64,000 bases of DNA from Vaginimicrobium propionicum. GTDB lineage: Bacteria; Actinomycetota; Actinomycetes; Propionibacteriales; Propionibacteriaceae. A program made the translations under genes and the position numbers. Positions 1 to 8,747 of the stretch are shown piece after piece. How positions within the stretch are numbered: position 1 is the first letter of the stretch; each line of letters starts with the position of its first letter. The notes under the pieces were generated by a model, which was not told the DNA's origin, made no database searches, and saw nothing but the letters and a program-made list of their open reading frames with translations. The stretch is taken from positions 496,001-560,000 of the forward strand of contig NZ_LT706985.1 of assembly GCF_900155645.1 (NCBI RefSeq), given 5' to 3'.

Positions 1-1
1 A

Positions 2-2953
2 CATGACAGATTAGCGTCCTGTCTTGAAGCCGTGAAGCGCTTTTCACAGTCAAATATTTTGCCAACCGACGAGGTTGATCGCCTGCTTTGCACAGCAGAT
101 CTACCAACAGTAATTTCTAGGCTTTCTACAGCTTTAGGAGAAATTGACTTAGCGACTATCGCCACTATCCACGAATACAGTTCTAGAATGCTTGACGAGT
201 TAGGAATGCTTGTTGACCACGATTCTTCTAGTAGCTTCCGAGAGGATCTACGCGAACTTATTGATCAAGTTAGCGCTGATATTTATTTGCAAGGATTTGC
301 GGAAGAAATAACTTGGGATGATGCTCTAAAAATTGGCACTGCCGCCTGCAAATTTAATAATTTTGATTTGATCCCCCGCAACGCTATCGAATATGACTTT
401 GGAGCTGACGTTAGAGCAGAGTTTGAGCGTCGCAAGCGTAACCTCCACATCCACAGCTATTCTGATATGGTTACTCGGCTAGCCGATGCACTAGCTGACC
501 CCAAGACTGGAAAACGAGCCGCTTTAACTCTCAGCAAACGCTTTCCCGTTGTTATGGTTGACGAATTTCAAGATACGGATCCTCAGCAATGGAGTATTTT
601 GAAGAAAGCTTTCGCCACAACCAGCACAGTCGTTTTAATTGGCGACCCGAAACAAGCTATTTATGGATTTAGAGGCGGCGATGTTGAGGCCTACTTGGCA
701 GCTAAGACGGCCACCGGTAATACCAAATCAATGCGAGTCAATTACCGCTCGGATCCGGGGGTAGTAAATGGCGTTTTGAGTTTGTTTCGTGACGCAAACC
801 TAGGCTCTCCTAGCTCGCCAATTTTAGTGCCCTTTGTTGAAGCAAATCGGAAAACAAACCGGCTATTACTTAACGGCATTCCGGTTGATACTCCCGTAGT
901 TATAAGGAGAGTTCCTGGGGAAAAATTACCCGTTGCTAATTCACGTACGGCGATTTATCAAGACCTTATTTGGCTGGTTGGACAATTGTGTTCGCGCTAT
1001 CAATTAGACAGCGATTTAGAGCCAAGAAATGTCTCCTTATCTGACATTGCGGTGCTTGTTAGGACAAAAAGCCGTGGGAATGAGATTCTTAAGGCACTAT
1101 CTGGTGCCGGGATCCCGGCTGTATTTTCTAGCACCCAAGACGTTTTTAGTTCGACTGCGGCAAGTCATTGGCTCACTCTGCTCGCGGCTCTTGTTGACTC
1201 CACTGCGGCGTCTCTAGGACGAGCTGCTTTGACCTGTTTTTTCGGCGCCAGTGGTCTAGATCTAGCCAAAGATAATAATTTGACCGCAGATATTTTTGCT
1301 TCACTGCGTCAACATTCTGCACTATTGAAAACTCTTGGGCCAATGGCTGTCTATGAATCTTTACTCGAAAAGAACGACCTCTACTCGCGACTGTTAGCTA
1401 GCGTTGGTGGCGACAGATTATTCACTGATCTAGGCCATATAGCTGAGCTGGCTGACCAATCTTGGCGGCGCAATAACTTCACAGCGCCACAATTATTAGC
1501 CTGGTTTGGTGACCAAGTGTCTTCGGCAGACGAGCAAGACAGTCGTGAACGGACCAGACGATTAGAAACAGACTATGCAGCAGTCACTATTAGCACTATT
1601 CACCAGGCAAAAGGCCTGGAATACCCCATAGTTTTATTGCCCGAAGCAACAGATTTATATATTCGTGACAAAGAAAAAATTCTTACTGGCCACTGGGGTA
1701 ACGAACGTGTTCTTGACGTCCAACCCTCCGGTGAAAGACGCAAGGCTTATTTAGCTGAGCAAGCAGCGGAAGAGCTACGTATTTTCTACGTGGCTGCTAC
1801 TAGAGCCGCATCTTATTTGGTTTCCTGGTGGGCTGAAACTCAAAAAAATACTGCTGCTTCGCCGCTATATAGGCTGCTCACTGAATCAACCGGTAAGTTG
1901 AATGTTCCACCTTCAGTTGACATTCAAGAAGCCGTAAGCGGTCCAAATACATGGCGGCCTGAACTGGAAGAAACTGAGCAGTTACACGTAAGATCTTTTA
2001 CTCGCACTATCGATCACACATTCAAACGCACCTCGTACTCTGGATTAACTAAAGATTTGCATTCTCAGGTTTTACCTGCAGACGTAGACGAGCCACTAGA
2101 AGATACCGCGCCCGCATCGGCTCAGTCATCAGCTTCGTCAAAATTAGCCGGGTTAGTTGGTGGCGTCGATTTCGGCACCTTGGTGCACGCCATCCTTGAG
2201 AACGTGAATCCAGGGGCAAAGAATTTATCAAAAGAAATGCTTGCTGAAACTACTCGTCAGCTGAGCAAACTTCCGATAGCCACCATCGATAAAAATCTAC
2301 TTGCAGACGGACTATGCCAAGTTGTCACTACCCCACTTGGCATTTTGACGAATCATGCTTCGCTGGCAGATCTAGGTGCTAAAAACAGACTGACCGAATT
2401 GGGTTTTGAACTGCCAATGGGAGCACAAGGCCACTGGTCTACGCTTGCAGATATAGCCGCGCTATTCGATGATCCAAAGCTCCAAGACCCGAACAAAGTC
2501 TTAGCAGGTTACGGCAGCGAATTAGCGGCAACATCGGCTGGCCGAGCTAGCCTACATGGTTTTCTCACTGGCTCTATCGACGCTGTCTTGCGGGTTGGCG
2601 AAAAATATGTGGTTATTGATTACAAAACAAACAGGATTCCTTTGAGAACCGGTGAAGAATTAACCGCAGATAAATACAGTTTTTCAAATATGGACACGAT
2701 GATGCGTCAATCCCATTACCCCCTACAGGCATTGATATATCAAGTGTGTTTGCACCGCTATCTTTCTTCGCGGTTACCCGATTATCAACCGCAACGCCAT
2801 CTGGGTGGTGCTGGATATTTATTTGTTCGTGGAATGCTCGGTGAGCAAACCCCGATGACCGATTACATGCCCTGCGGAGTATTCACATGGCAGCCAAACC
2901 CTGAAATGGTGGTTGCTGCTTCCAATTTGATAAGTGCAGGTGATAAACGATGA
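2..2953 (+). CDS. recB: RecB: exodeoxyribonuclease V beta subunit (5'-truncated by window edge)
   Basis: SF1A (UvrD-like) helicase with a C-terminal RecB nuclease domain, the 3'-5' motor and nuclease of RecBCD, which resects double-strand breaks for RecA. The frame is open to base 2, so the GTG at 32 is internal and the Walker A region lies outside the window. Visible motifs in order: Walker B VDEFQDTD, motif III GDPKQAIYGFRGGD, motif IV NYRSDP, motif V TIHQAKGLEYPIVLLPEA, motif VI YVAATRA. The nuclease domain has GTLVHAIL, then GSIDAVL and VVIDYKTN, the Asp/Asp/Lys set of RecB nucleases. The stop overlaps the recD start by 4 bases (ATGA), which implies translational coupling. recC would be expected upstream but is not visible. 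AddA-type helicases share these motifs; the recD partner favours RecB. Confidence 0.93.
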   Translation, partial: HDRLASCLEAVKRFSQSNILPTDEVDRLLCTADLPTVISRLSTALGEIDLATIATIHEYSSRMLDELGMLVDHDSSSSFREDLRELIDQVSADIYLQGFAEEITWDDALKIGTAACKFNNFDLIPRNAIEYDFGADVRAEFERRKRNLHIHSYSDMVTRLADALADPKTGKRAALTLSKRFPVVMVDEFQDTDPQQWSILKKAFATTSTVVLIGDPKQAIYGFRGGDVEAYLAAKTATGNTKSMRVNYRSDPGVVNGVLSLFRDANLGSPSSPILVPFVEANRKTNRLLLNGIPVDTPVVIRRVPGEKLPVANSRTAIYQDLIWLVGQLCSRYQLDSDLEPRNVSLSDIAVLVRTKSRGNEILKALSGAGIPAVFSSTQDVFSSTAASHWLTLLAALVDSTAASLGRAALTCFFGASGLDLAKDNNLTADIFASLRQHSALLKTLGPMAVYESLLEKNDLYSRLLASVGGDRLFTDLGHIAELADQSWRRNNFTAPQLLAWFGDQVSSADEQDSRERTRRLETDYAAVTISTIHQAKGLEYPIVLLPEATDLYIRDKEKILTGHWGNERVLDVQPSGERRKAYLAEQAAEELRIFYVAATRAASYLVSWWAETQKNTAASPLYRLLTESTGKLNVPPSVDIQEAVSGPNTWRPELEETEQLHVRSFTRTIDHTFKRTSYSGLTKDLHSQVLPADVDEPLEDTAPASAQSSASSKLAGLVGGVDFGTLVHAILENVNPGAKNLSKEMLAETTRQLSKLPIATIDKNLLADGLCQVVTTPLGILTNHASLADLGAKNRLTELGFELPMGAQGHWSTLADIAALFDDPKLQDPNKVLAGYGSELAATSAGRASLHGFLTGSIDAVLRVGEKYVVIDYKTNRIPLRTGEELTADKYSFSNMDTMMRQSHYPLQALIYQVCLHRYLSSRLPDYQPQRHLGGAGYLFVRGMLGEQTPMTDYMPCGVFTWQPNPEMVVAASNLISAGDKR

Positions 2954-4806
2954 GTTCTTCCGTGGTAGCTAGCGGTCTGATTCAACGGTTCAACGAGGCC
3001 GAGTTGGTTGGAGACGCCGGCGTTCATATCGCCCGTACCATAACCAGTTTGTTAGACGAAAAAAATGAATTGGTGTCGCTAGCTCTAGCTTTATGTGTTC
3101 AAGCTGCTGAATTGGGATCAGCCTGTTTGCCTTTCACCTCGATAGCCGACATGAATGAACTACTAACCTTGCGTTTTAGCGAAGAAGAAGAGGACGAGGA
3201 ATTAGCCAATTTGCGCGCTCACTTGAACTGGCCGTCTTTAGAAGACTGGATTGAATCATTACGCAATTCACCAAATGTTGCTTTTAGCCAAAACCAATTA
3301 GCTAACGACCAGCCGATGAGGATGGTTGACGGCAATCTTTACCTGGAACGCAACTGGATAGCACAGCAGAGCGTGACGAAAACAATTCTGGCTAGGTTGG
3401 CACAAACACCACCAACAATCGATCCAGCGGCTGTCCGTGAGGTTTTGGACAACATCATTACCCAAAACGTCGATGTTGACGAGAGACTGAAACAAGCTAG
3501 TCGGGTCCAGCTAAGAGCAGTCGAGCAGGCAATCTACAATTGGACGAGTGTCATCGCCGGTGGGCCTGGTACTGGAAAGACATATACTGTCACGCGCCTG
3601 CTAGAAGCCTTAGCAGCAACCAGCTCAAAGCCACTATTTATTGGCATGGCCGCACTATCTGGAAAGGCTGCAGCCAGACTAAATGAATCCTTAGCTGCCG
3701 ATTCACGATACTCAACGCTTGCTATGAAGCTACGTTTTGACCGAGCTGTCACTTTGCATCGGCTGCTCGGAGCTCGCGGCATCATGGGCGGTTTTACCTT
3801 TAACGCCAATAATCTATTGCCCCATGACGTGGTAATAATCGATGAAGTATCAATGGTTTCGTTGCCTATGATGGCTCATCTTCTAGAAGCCATTCACCCA
3901 CACACCCGATTAATCTTGATTGGTGACCCCGATCAATTAACTTCTGTCGATGTGGGCACGGTATTAGCGGATATCGTCGATGCTAAATTGCCAGCCAATG
4001 CTGTATCCAACAAACCGTTAGTGTCTACACTGAGCGTCAACGTTCGAAACGCTGGGCCAATATCGCAACTTGCCGAAGCGATTCGTCTAGGGCAAGGCGA
4101 AGAATCGATAAAGATTCTAAATAGCGGTGAAAACTTGGAGTTCATCGACACAGATGCTGCGTTATATCGACTCCAAGATGACAAAGCGCTAGTTGACGAC
4201 ATCATTCAAGCCGGGCAAGAAATGCTAACTGGTGCGACCACTGGCGAATACGGCAAGGCATTGCGTGCCCTAGATTCGCATCGAATTTTATGCGCTCACG
4301 CTCACGGTGTGTATGGGGCCTCCGGGTGGGCGCACAATGTCGAGAACTTATTGCATCGATTTGTCGAAGGTTGGGGCATAGGAAATGACGAATGGTATCC
4401 CGGCAGACCAATTTTAGTTGCGGCTAATCTGCCAGATATTGAGGTGTATAACGGTGATACTGGCGTGCTGGTGGCCAAGCACGGCCGACTAAAAGCAGCA
4501 ATTGGGACCCCAAACACATATCGTCTGCTCAATCCCTATGCTCTTGAAAAGTATCAAACTATGCACGCTTTGACAGTTCACAAATCCCAGGGAAGTCAGT
4601 ATGAGAAGGTGACTCTGGTATTACCCCAAAACTCGCCGATTCTTACTAGAGAACTGCTCTATACGGCTGTAACTAGGGCAAAGAAAGCCCTCAGAGTGAT
4701 TGGAACAGCTCAAGCTTGGCAGTCAGCAATTGATAATCCAGCGCGTCGAGCCTCAGGTCTAACCAATGAGTTAAAGCGAGGCCTAGAAGGGCTCCTTACC
4801 AACTAG
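2950..4806 (+). CDS. recD: RecD: exodeoxyribonuclease V alpha subunit
   Basis: SF1B helicase, the fast 5'-3' motor of RecBCD. The 618 residues are close to the usual RecD length. After an N-terminal RecB-contact region of about 190 residues come Walker A GGPGTGKTYT (about residue 204), Walker B VVIIDEVSMVSLPMM, GDPDQLTSVDVGTVLAD, and the C-terminal UvrD-like segment ALTVHKSQGSQYEKVTLVLP with YTAVTRAKK. The ATG lies in an ATGA overlap with recB, so the two subunits should be made together. The 3' end overlaps the convergent nudC by 24 bases, leaving no room for a separate terminator. RecD2-type helicases carry a long N-terminal extension that is absent here, so this is the RecBCD-type RecD. 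Confidence 0.94.
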   Translation: MSSSVVASGLIQRFNEAELVGDAGVHIARTITSLLDEKNELVSLALALCVQAAELGSACLPFTSIADMNELLTLRFSEEEEDEELANLRAHLNWPSLEDWIESLRNSPNVAFSQNQLANDQPMRMVDGNLYLERNWIAQQSVTKTILARLAQTPPTIDPAAVREVLDNIITQNVDVDERLKQASRVQLRAVEQAIYNWTSVIAGGPGTGKTYTVTRLLEALAATSSKPLFIGMAALSGKAAARLNESLAADSRYSTLAMKLRFDRAVTLHRLLGARGIMGGFTFNANNLLPHDVVIIDEVSMVSLPMMAHLLEAIHPHTRLILIGDPDQLTSVDVGTVLADIVDAKLPANAVSNKPLVSTLSVNVRNAGPISQLAEAIRLGQGEESIKILNSGENLEFIDTDAALYRLQDDKALVDDIIQAGQEMLTGATTGEYGKALRALDSHRILCAHAHGVYGASGWAHNVENLLHRFVEGWGIGNDEWYPGRPILVAANLPDIEVYNGDTGVLVAKHGRLKAAIGTPNTYRLLNPYALEKYQTMHALTVHKSQGSQYEKVTLVLPQNSPILTRELLYTAVTRAKKALRVIGTAQAWQSAIDNPARRASGLTNELKRGLEGLLTN

Positions 4807-5667
4807 CCAACGATGAATTATTCGTGAAGCTAGTGAAGCATTCGTTGGAAGTAATAATTTACCTCCCTGGTGGCAAGTTATAACTTCTTTACGAGAATAG
4901 AAACGCGCCCACTCAAGCTCATTGCCGTCTGGCTCTAGGGAGTCAGGATTTAGGGTGCGAGCGGTAAAGCCAAGCATTAGGGAGCACGGGAAAGGCCAAG
5001 GCTGAGTACCGAAAAAGCCTAAATGTGTGATATCCAGATTTGATTCTTCACTTATTTCACGGTGGCAGGCTTGTTCTGCCGACTCCCCCGACTCAACGAA
5101 CCCCGCGAGAATTGAAACCCTCTTCGGCGCCCACGCTACATGGTGAGCCAATAACAGCCGGTCTTGACTATCGGTTACGCCAACGATTACCGCCGGATCA
5201 GTACGCGGGAAATGTTGACGTCCACATTCGGCACAAACTGCTTGAAACCCACCATTTACCGAATGCAGAGTGCCGCTGCATGTGGGACAAAATTTCGCTG
5301 ATGCATGCCAGTGCAAAATGGCTTGAGCTACGGTAGCAGCCTGAACCTCAAGTGCACTAGCCTTCAATGAACGAAGATCAACGGCGTCCTGACAACTAGA
5401 AACGCGCACCGCAAACCATGGCTGCCCAGAAGCGATACCTAAAAATACTGTGCGCTCATCGTATTCGCCTCGAGGTTTAACACCGCCTATAGGTGTTTCG
5501 ATTCGAAACTTCTCATCGACACGTATCAGCCTAGCAAATGGTGATTTCCAAAGCTCACGGTAGCTAGAGTCATCACGGCATTCTTGGGAGTGATCTAGAT
5601 AAGACACGTCATGCCACAGGGTGTGAAACCATTCGGGACGATTCAACAAATCCTCGACTGCCATCAT
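4783..5667 (-). CDS. nudC: NudC: NADH pyrophosphatase / deNADding Nudix hydrolase
   Basis: Hydrolyses NAD(H) to NMN(H) and AMP and, in characterised homologues, removes NAD caps from RNA. The 294 residues show a four-Cys zinc site (CPTCSGTL and CAECGRQ), then FPRTDPAVIVGV, a Nudix box running from GFVESGES to REISEESNLD, and the NudC signature QPWPFPCSLMLGF, here preceded by Thr where Ser is common. The start ATG overlaps the adnB stop (ATGA), so it is the last gene of an adnA-adnB-nudC unit; mycobacteria have nudC close behind adnAB. A second ATG three bases further in is equally possible. Confidence 0.93.
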   Translation of the reverse strand: MMAVEDLLNRPEWFHTLWHDVSYLDHSQECRDDSSYRELWKSPFARLIRVDEKFRIETPIGGVKPRGEYDERTVFLGIASGQPWFAVRVSSCQDAVDLRSLKASALEVQAATVAQAILHWHASAKFCPTCSGTLHSVNGGFQAVCAECGRQHFPRTDPAVIVGVTDSQDRLLLAHHVAWAPKRVSILAGFVESGESAEQACHREISEESNLDITHLGFFGTQPWPFPCSLMLGFTARTLNPDSLEPDGNELEWARFYSRKEVITCHQGGKLLLPTNASLASRIIHRWLVGKEPF

Positions 5668-8600
5668 GGTTTCAAGGCTAATATCTTGGTCAATCTCTTG
5701 GCTAACTGTTCACTCGACGGCAATTGGGTGGCGCGCTGAATCTTGGCAGACCGCACGTGATAAAAAATCGCGTCTACTCGCTCAGGTGCTACACCAACTA
5801 TTTCTGCCCATGCTGCCCGATAAATAGCTAACTGCAATTCGTCAGCTGGTTTATCTGAAGTTTTCCAGTCCACTACTTGATAATCGAATTCACCCGTGCA
5901 CTTATAAACGGCGTCTATCCGGCCACGCAATTGAAAATCCCCAGTCACTAGAACGAATGGTTCCTCAACGGCATAAGGAACCCGATTAGCGTATGGCCCT
6001 TTCTCAAAGGCTTCCTTCAACTGGGCAAGCTTGCGATCAGCATCAGTATTTTCTTCCTCGTCCCAATCCATGTCGAGCTCATCAAGACTAGGTGTTTTAT
6101 TAAATCTCTCCTCTAACCATTGATGAAACCGAGTGCCAATTCCTGCCATGCGGTTCGACAATCTTGGCATTGGACGCAGCATTTGTTGCAAATATTGTTC
6201 TTGGTTATTGGCCGCTATTATCGCAGCGGAGGCAGAAATAGATTTCTGCGCAACAGGAGATAATTTTCGTTCTCGTCGTTCTTTTACCTCAGAAACCAGT
6301 AGGTGAGCCTGTTCAAACCACTGTTTGGCTATCTGTTCATCTTCATAAGAGAGCTGAACGTCCTGGCAAGTCCAATTTCCAACTAGCTCAGCTATTTCGC
6401 GCTGCGCCTCAACCCAATCATTATTTAGTTCAACCGGCCAAGCAACTGATGCATCCCGCTCAGCTAGCGGGTTCTCTTCCGCTACCTCAGGTCGGCTACT
6501 TTGGCCTATCAATGCCTCTATATCAGTGAAATACTCGGATGGATTACTAGGTGTTAGCCTATTTTGACGCCAGTAATGTGTTGACGCTACTAGCCGGTGT
6601 CTAGCCCTAGAGGCAGCTACATAGGCTAGCCTGTCTTCAGCTTGGCGCTGCTCACTTTTCAATGCTTTAGTGAAATCTTCAATACCTTGTTTAGAAACCT
6701 CTAGAAGTGTAGGCACCCAAGCAGCATCTCCCCGCAAATCTGAAGGCAAGGCTTTAGCCGATGTCACCCAGTTATCTCCAACTTTGGTGTCTGGGAATGA
6801 TTTGTCCACTAGAGCCGGCAGAAATACTAAATCCCATTCCAAGCCTTTGGCTTTATGAACAGTAAGCAGCTTTACAGAATCATCCGGGCTAACCACCTCT
6901 TGTTCCAGGCCAACACCTTCTAATAATTCGGCATCGAACCATGCGAGCAACCCTGAAAGGGTAGCCTCGCTTGTAAGGCCACAGTATTCGCTAACAGCTT
7001 GTTGAAATTTCATCACTTGAGCCCAGCGATTTTTTAGCCTCATTTCAGTGGCCAATCCCAATGTTTTTATGACTCGTTGAGTCAGCTCTAAGACCGGTTC
7101 ATCGCGCTGAGAACTGAGTCGGTTGTACTCAGCTAGAAACAGCTTGATCCTGTTAGTAGCTGTTATAGATAGTGGTAAATCTTGTGGGTTGGCTAAGGCA
7201 TCCATTAGGCATCGTCCTTTTTCTCGCCTACCCAGAGCCGCTAAATCTGTCGCCCCTATTCGCCATCTTGGCCCGGAAAGCAGTTGCACGGCGGCCGGGT
7301 CGCAAGTGACGTCATTAATTAGCCGAAGGGTAGCTACTGCCTCATTTATTTCTGGCAATAAAAGCAGACCTGCCAAACCAACTATCTCTACCGGCACATC
7401 TTGGTCACTTAAGGCTTCATAGATAGCAATTATTTCCGCGTTTTTCCTAGTCAATACCGCTATGTCAGACCAGTTCGCGACCTGGCCTCGATCTTTAGCA
7501 GAAATGATTTCTTCTGCTATCCAAGCCACTTCTTCTGGCCAGGTTTGCCACGCGAAAGCTGACAAATCCCCTTCAGCCTGACCTGTAGGTGGCACAAGGC
7601 GGGTATCTATTACCTCACCATTTTCAGCGGTAAATTGCAGACGCTCGTCGGCTCGTAACGGGGAAGCCAGTTTATTTGCCACGTCCAGTATTTTCTTGTC
7701 GCTGCGCCTGTTCACTGACAGTGCGTAGGTTGTTGCCGGTGTAAAATCCGACTTCAAAAATGCTGTTCTAAAAGCCAAAATATTACTTGGCGCCGCTCCA
7801 CGCCAACCATATATCGCTTGGTATGGGTCACCAACTGCAGTTACCGGGTGACCTAATCCTGTTTCAACACTGTCGCCTGTAAATAGTCCGCTTAGCATTT
7901 TCGACTGGGCAATCGAAGTATCTTGATATTCATCTAGCAGCACAACTGCGAAATGTTCTCGCAATTTAGCCCCAACTTCTGGAACCTGCATAGCTAACCG
8001 TGCAGCTCCAGCCATCTGGTCACTAAACTCAGTGACGGCTAAGTGTTTTTTTGCTTCTCGATAAGCTTCCACGAGCTGAAGCAATTCGAGACGTTCTTTT
8101 GCAACCTTTTCAGCATCTCTAATCACCGCATACGGTTTGCCTCTCCACAAAGGTGCTTGAGCCAAAGCAGCCAGGTAGTCCTCAGTCCATTGACGCAACT
8201 GCGAACAAGTCACCAAGTGAGACGTTAATTGCTCATTAAGATCTAGCAGTCGATTCGTTACGGTTGAAAAAGTTCCACTTAGATACTCGAACGAGCCGCT
8301 AGCATCTGCCACTACTTGTGCGGCCAACCTGAATCGTTGAGCACCAACGATCATTGTTTGATCAGTATCTAAACCAATTCTCATGCCATGGATTGCCACT
8401 ACGCGTTGCGCGAATGAGTCATAGGTGGACATGGTTTGCTCACCGGCATCATTTGGGCCAGGTTTTGAGCTTATTCCAGCCTTAGTCAATGCCGCGCTGA
8501 CTCGATCAGCTAATTCTCCGGCAGCTTTGCGAGTGAACGTCAGCCCAAGCACTTGGTCAGGGCTTACTTGCCCAGTACCGACCAACCACACCACTCTGGC

Positions 8601-8747
8601 TGCCATAACTGTTGTTTTTCCTGTGCCAGCTCCAGCAATAATGACTGCCGGCTCCATAGGCGCAGTAATTGCAGCTAATTGCTGATTTGAAAAGGGAATA
8701 TCCAACAATTTAGAGATATCACTTGGTTTCGTTATGACGGTTCTCAT
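5664..8747 (-). CDS. adnB: AdnB: helicase-nuclease subunit of the AdnAB resection complex
   Basis: UvrD-family helicase plus RecB-type nuclease, the main motor of AdnAB, which resects double-strand breaks in actinobacteria. About 1027 residues: Q-motif region FSNQQLAAI, Walker A IIAGAGTGKTTVMAARV, motif Ia GLTFTRKAAGEL, Walker B VVLLDEYQDTS, motif III GDPYQAIYGWRGA, motif IV NRRSDKKIL, motif V TVHKAKGLEWDLVFLPAL, motif VI RLAYVAASRAR. The C-terminal nuclease has GTRFHQWLEE, GRIDAVY and YQVVDWKTS. The frame opens further upstream, but ATG 8747 sits in an ATGA overlap with adnA behind a GGAGG-type ribosome site, so I chose it. Order and motor type match the Mycobacterium Rv3202c-Rv3201c pair. 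Confidence 0.92.
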   Translation of the reverse strand: MRTVITKPSDISKLLDIPFSNQQLAAITAPMEPAVIIAGAGTGKTTVMAARVVWLVGTGQVSPDQVLGLTFTRKAAGELADRVSAALTKAGISSKPGPNDAGEQTMSTYDSFAQRVVAIHGMRIGLDTDQTMIVGAQRFRLAAQVVADASGSFEYLSGTFSTVTNRLLDLNEQLTSHLVTCSQLRQWTEDYLAALAQAPLWRGKPYAVIRDAEKVAKERLELLQLVEAYREAKKHLAVTEFSDQMAGAARLAMQVPEVGAKLREHFAVVLLDEYQDTSIAQSKMLSGLFTGDSVETGLGHPVTAVGDPYQAIYGWRGAAPSNILAFRTAFLKSDFTPATTYALSVNRRSDKKILDVANKLASPLRADERLQFTAENGEVIDTRLVPPTGQAEGDLSAFAWQTWPEEVAWIAEEIISAKDRGQVANWSDIAVLTRKNAEIIAIYEALSDQDVPVEIVGLAGLLLLPEINEAVATLRLINDVTCDPAAVQLLSGPRWRIGATDLAALGRREKGRCLMDALANPQDLPLSITATNRIKLFLAEYNRLSSQRDEPVLELTQRVIKTLGLATEMRLKNRWAQVMKFQQAVSEYCGLTSEATLSGLLAWFDAELLEGVGLEQEVVSPDDSVKLLTVHKAKGLEWDLVFLPALVDKSFPDTKVGDNWVTSAKALPSDLRGDAAWVPTLLEVSKQGIEDFTKALKSEQRQAEDRLAYVAASRARHRLVASTHYWRQNRLTPSNPSEYFTDIEALIGQSSRPEVAEENPLAERDASVAWPVELNNDWVEAQREIAELVGNWTCQDVQLSYEDEQIAKQWFEQAHLLVSEVKERRERKLSPVAQKSISASAAIIAANNQEQYLQQMLRPMPRLSNRMAGIGTRFHQWLEERFNKTPSLDELDMDWDEEENTDADRKLAQLKEAFEKGPYANRVPYAVEEPFVLVTGDFQLRGRIDAVYKCTGEFDYQVVDWKTSDKPADELQLAIYRAAWAEIVGVAPERVDAIFYHVRSAKIQRATQLPSSEQLAKRLTKILALKP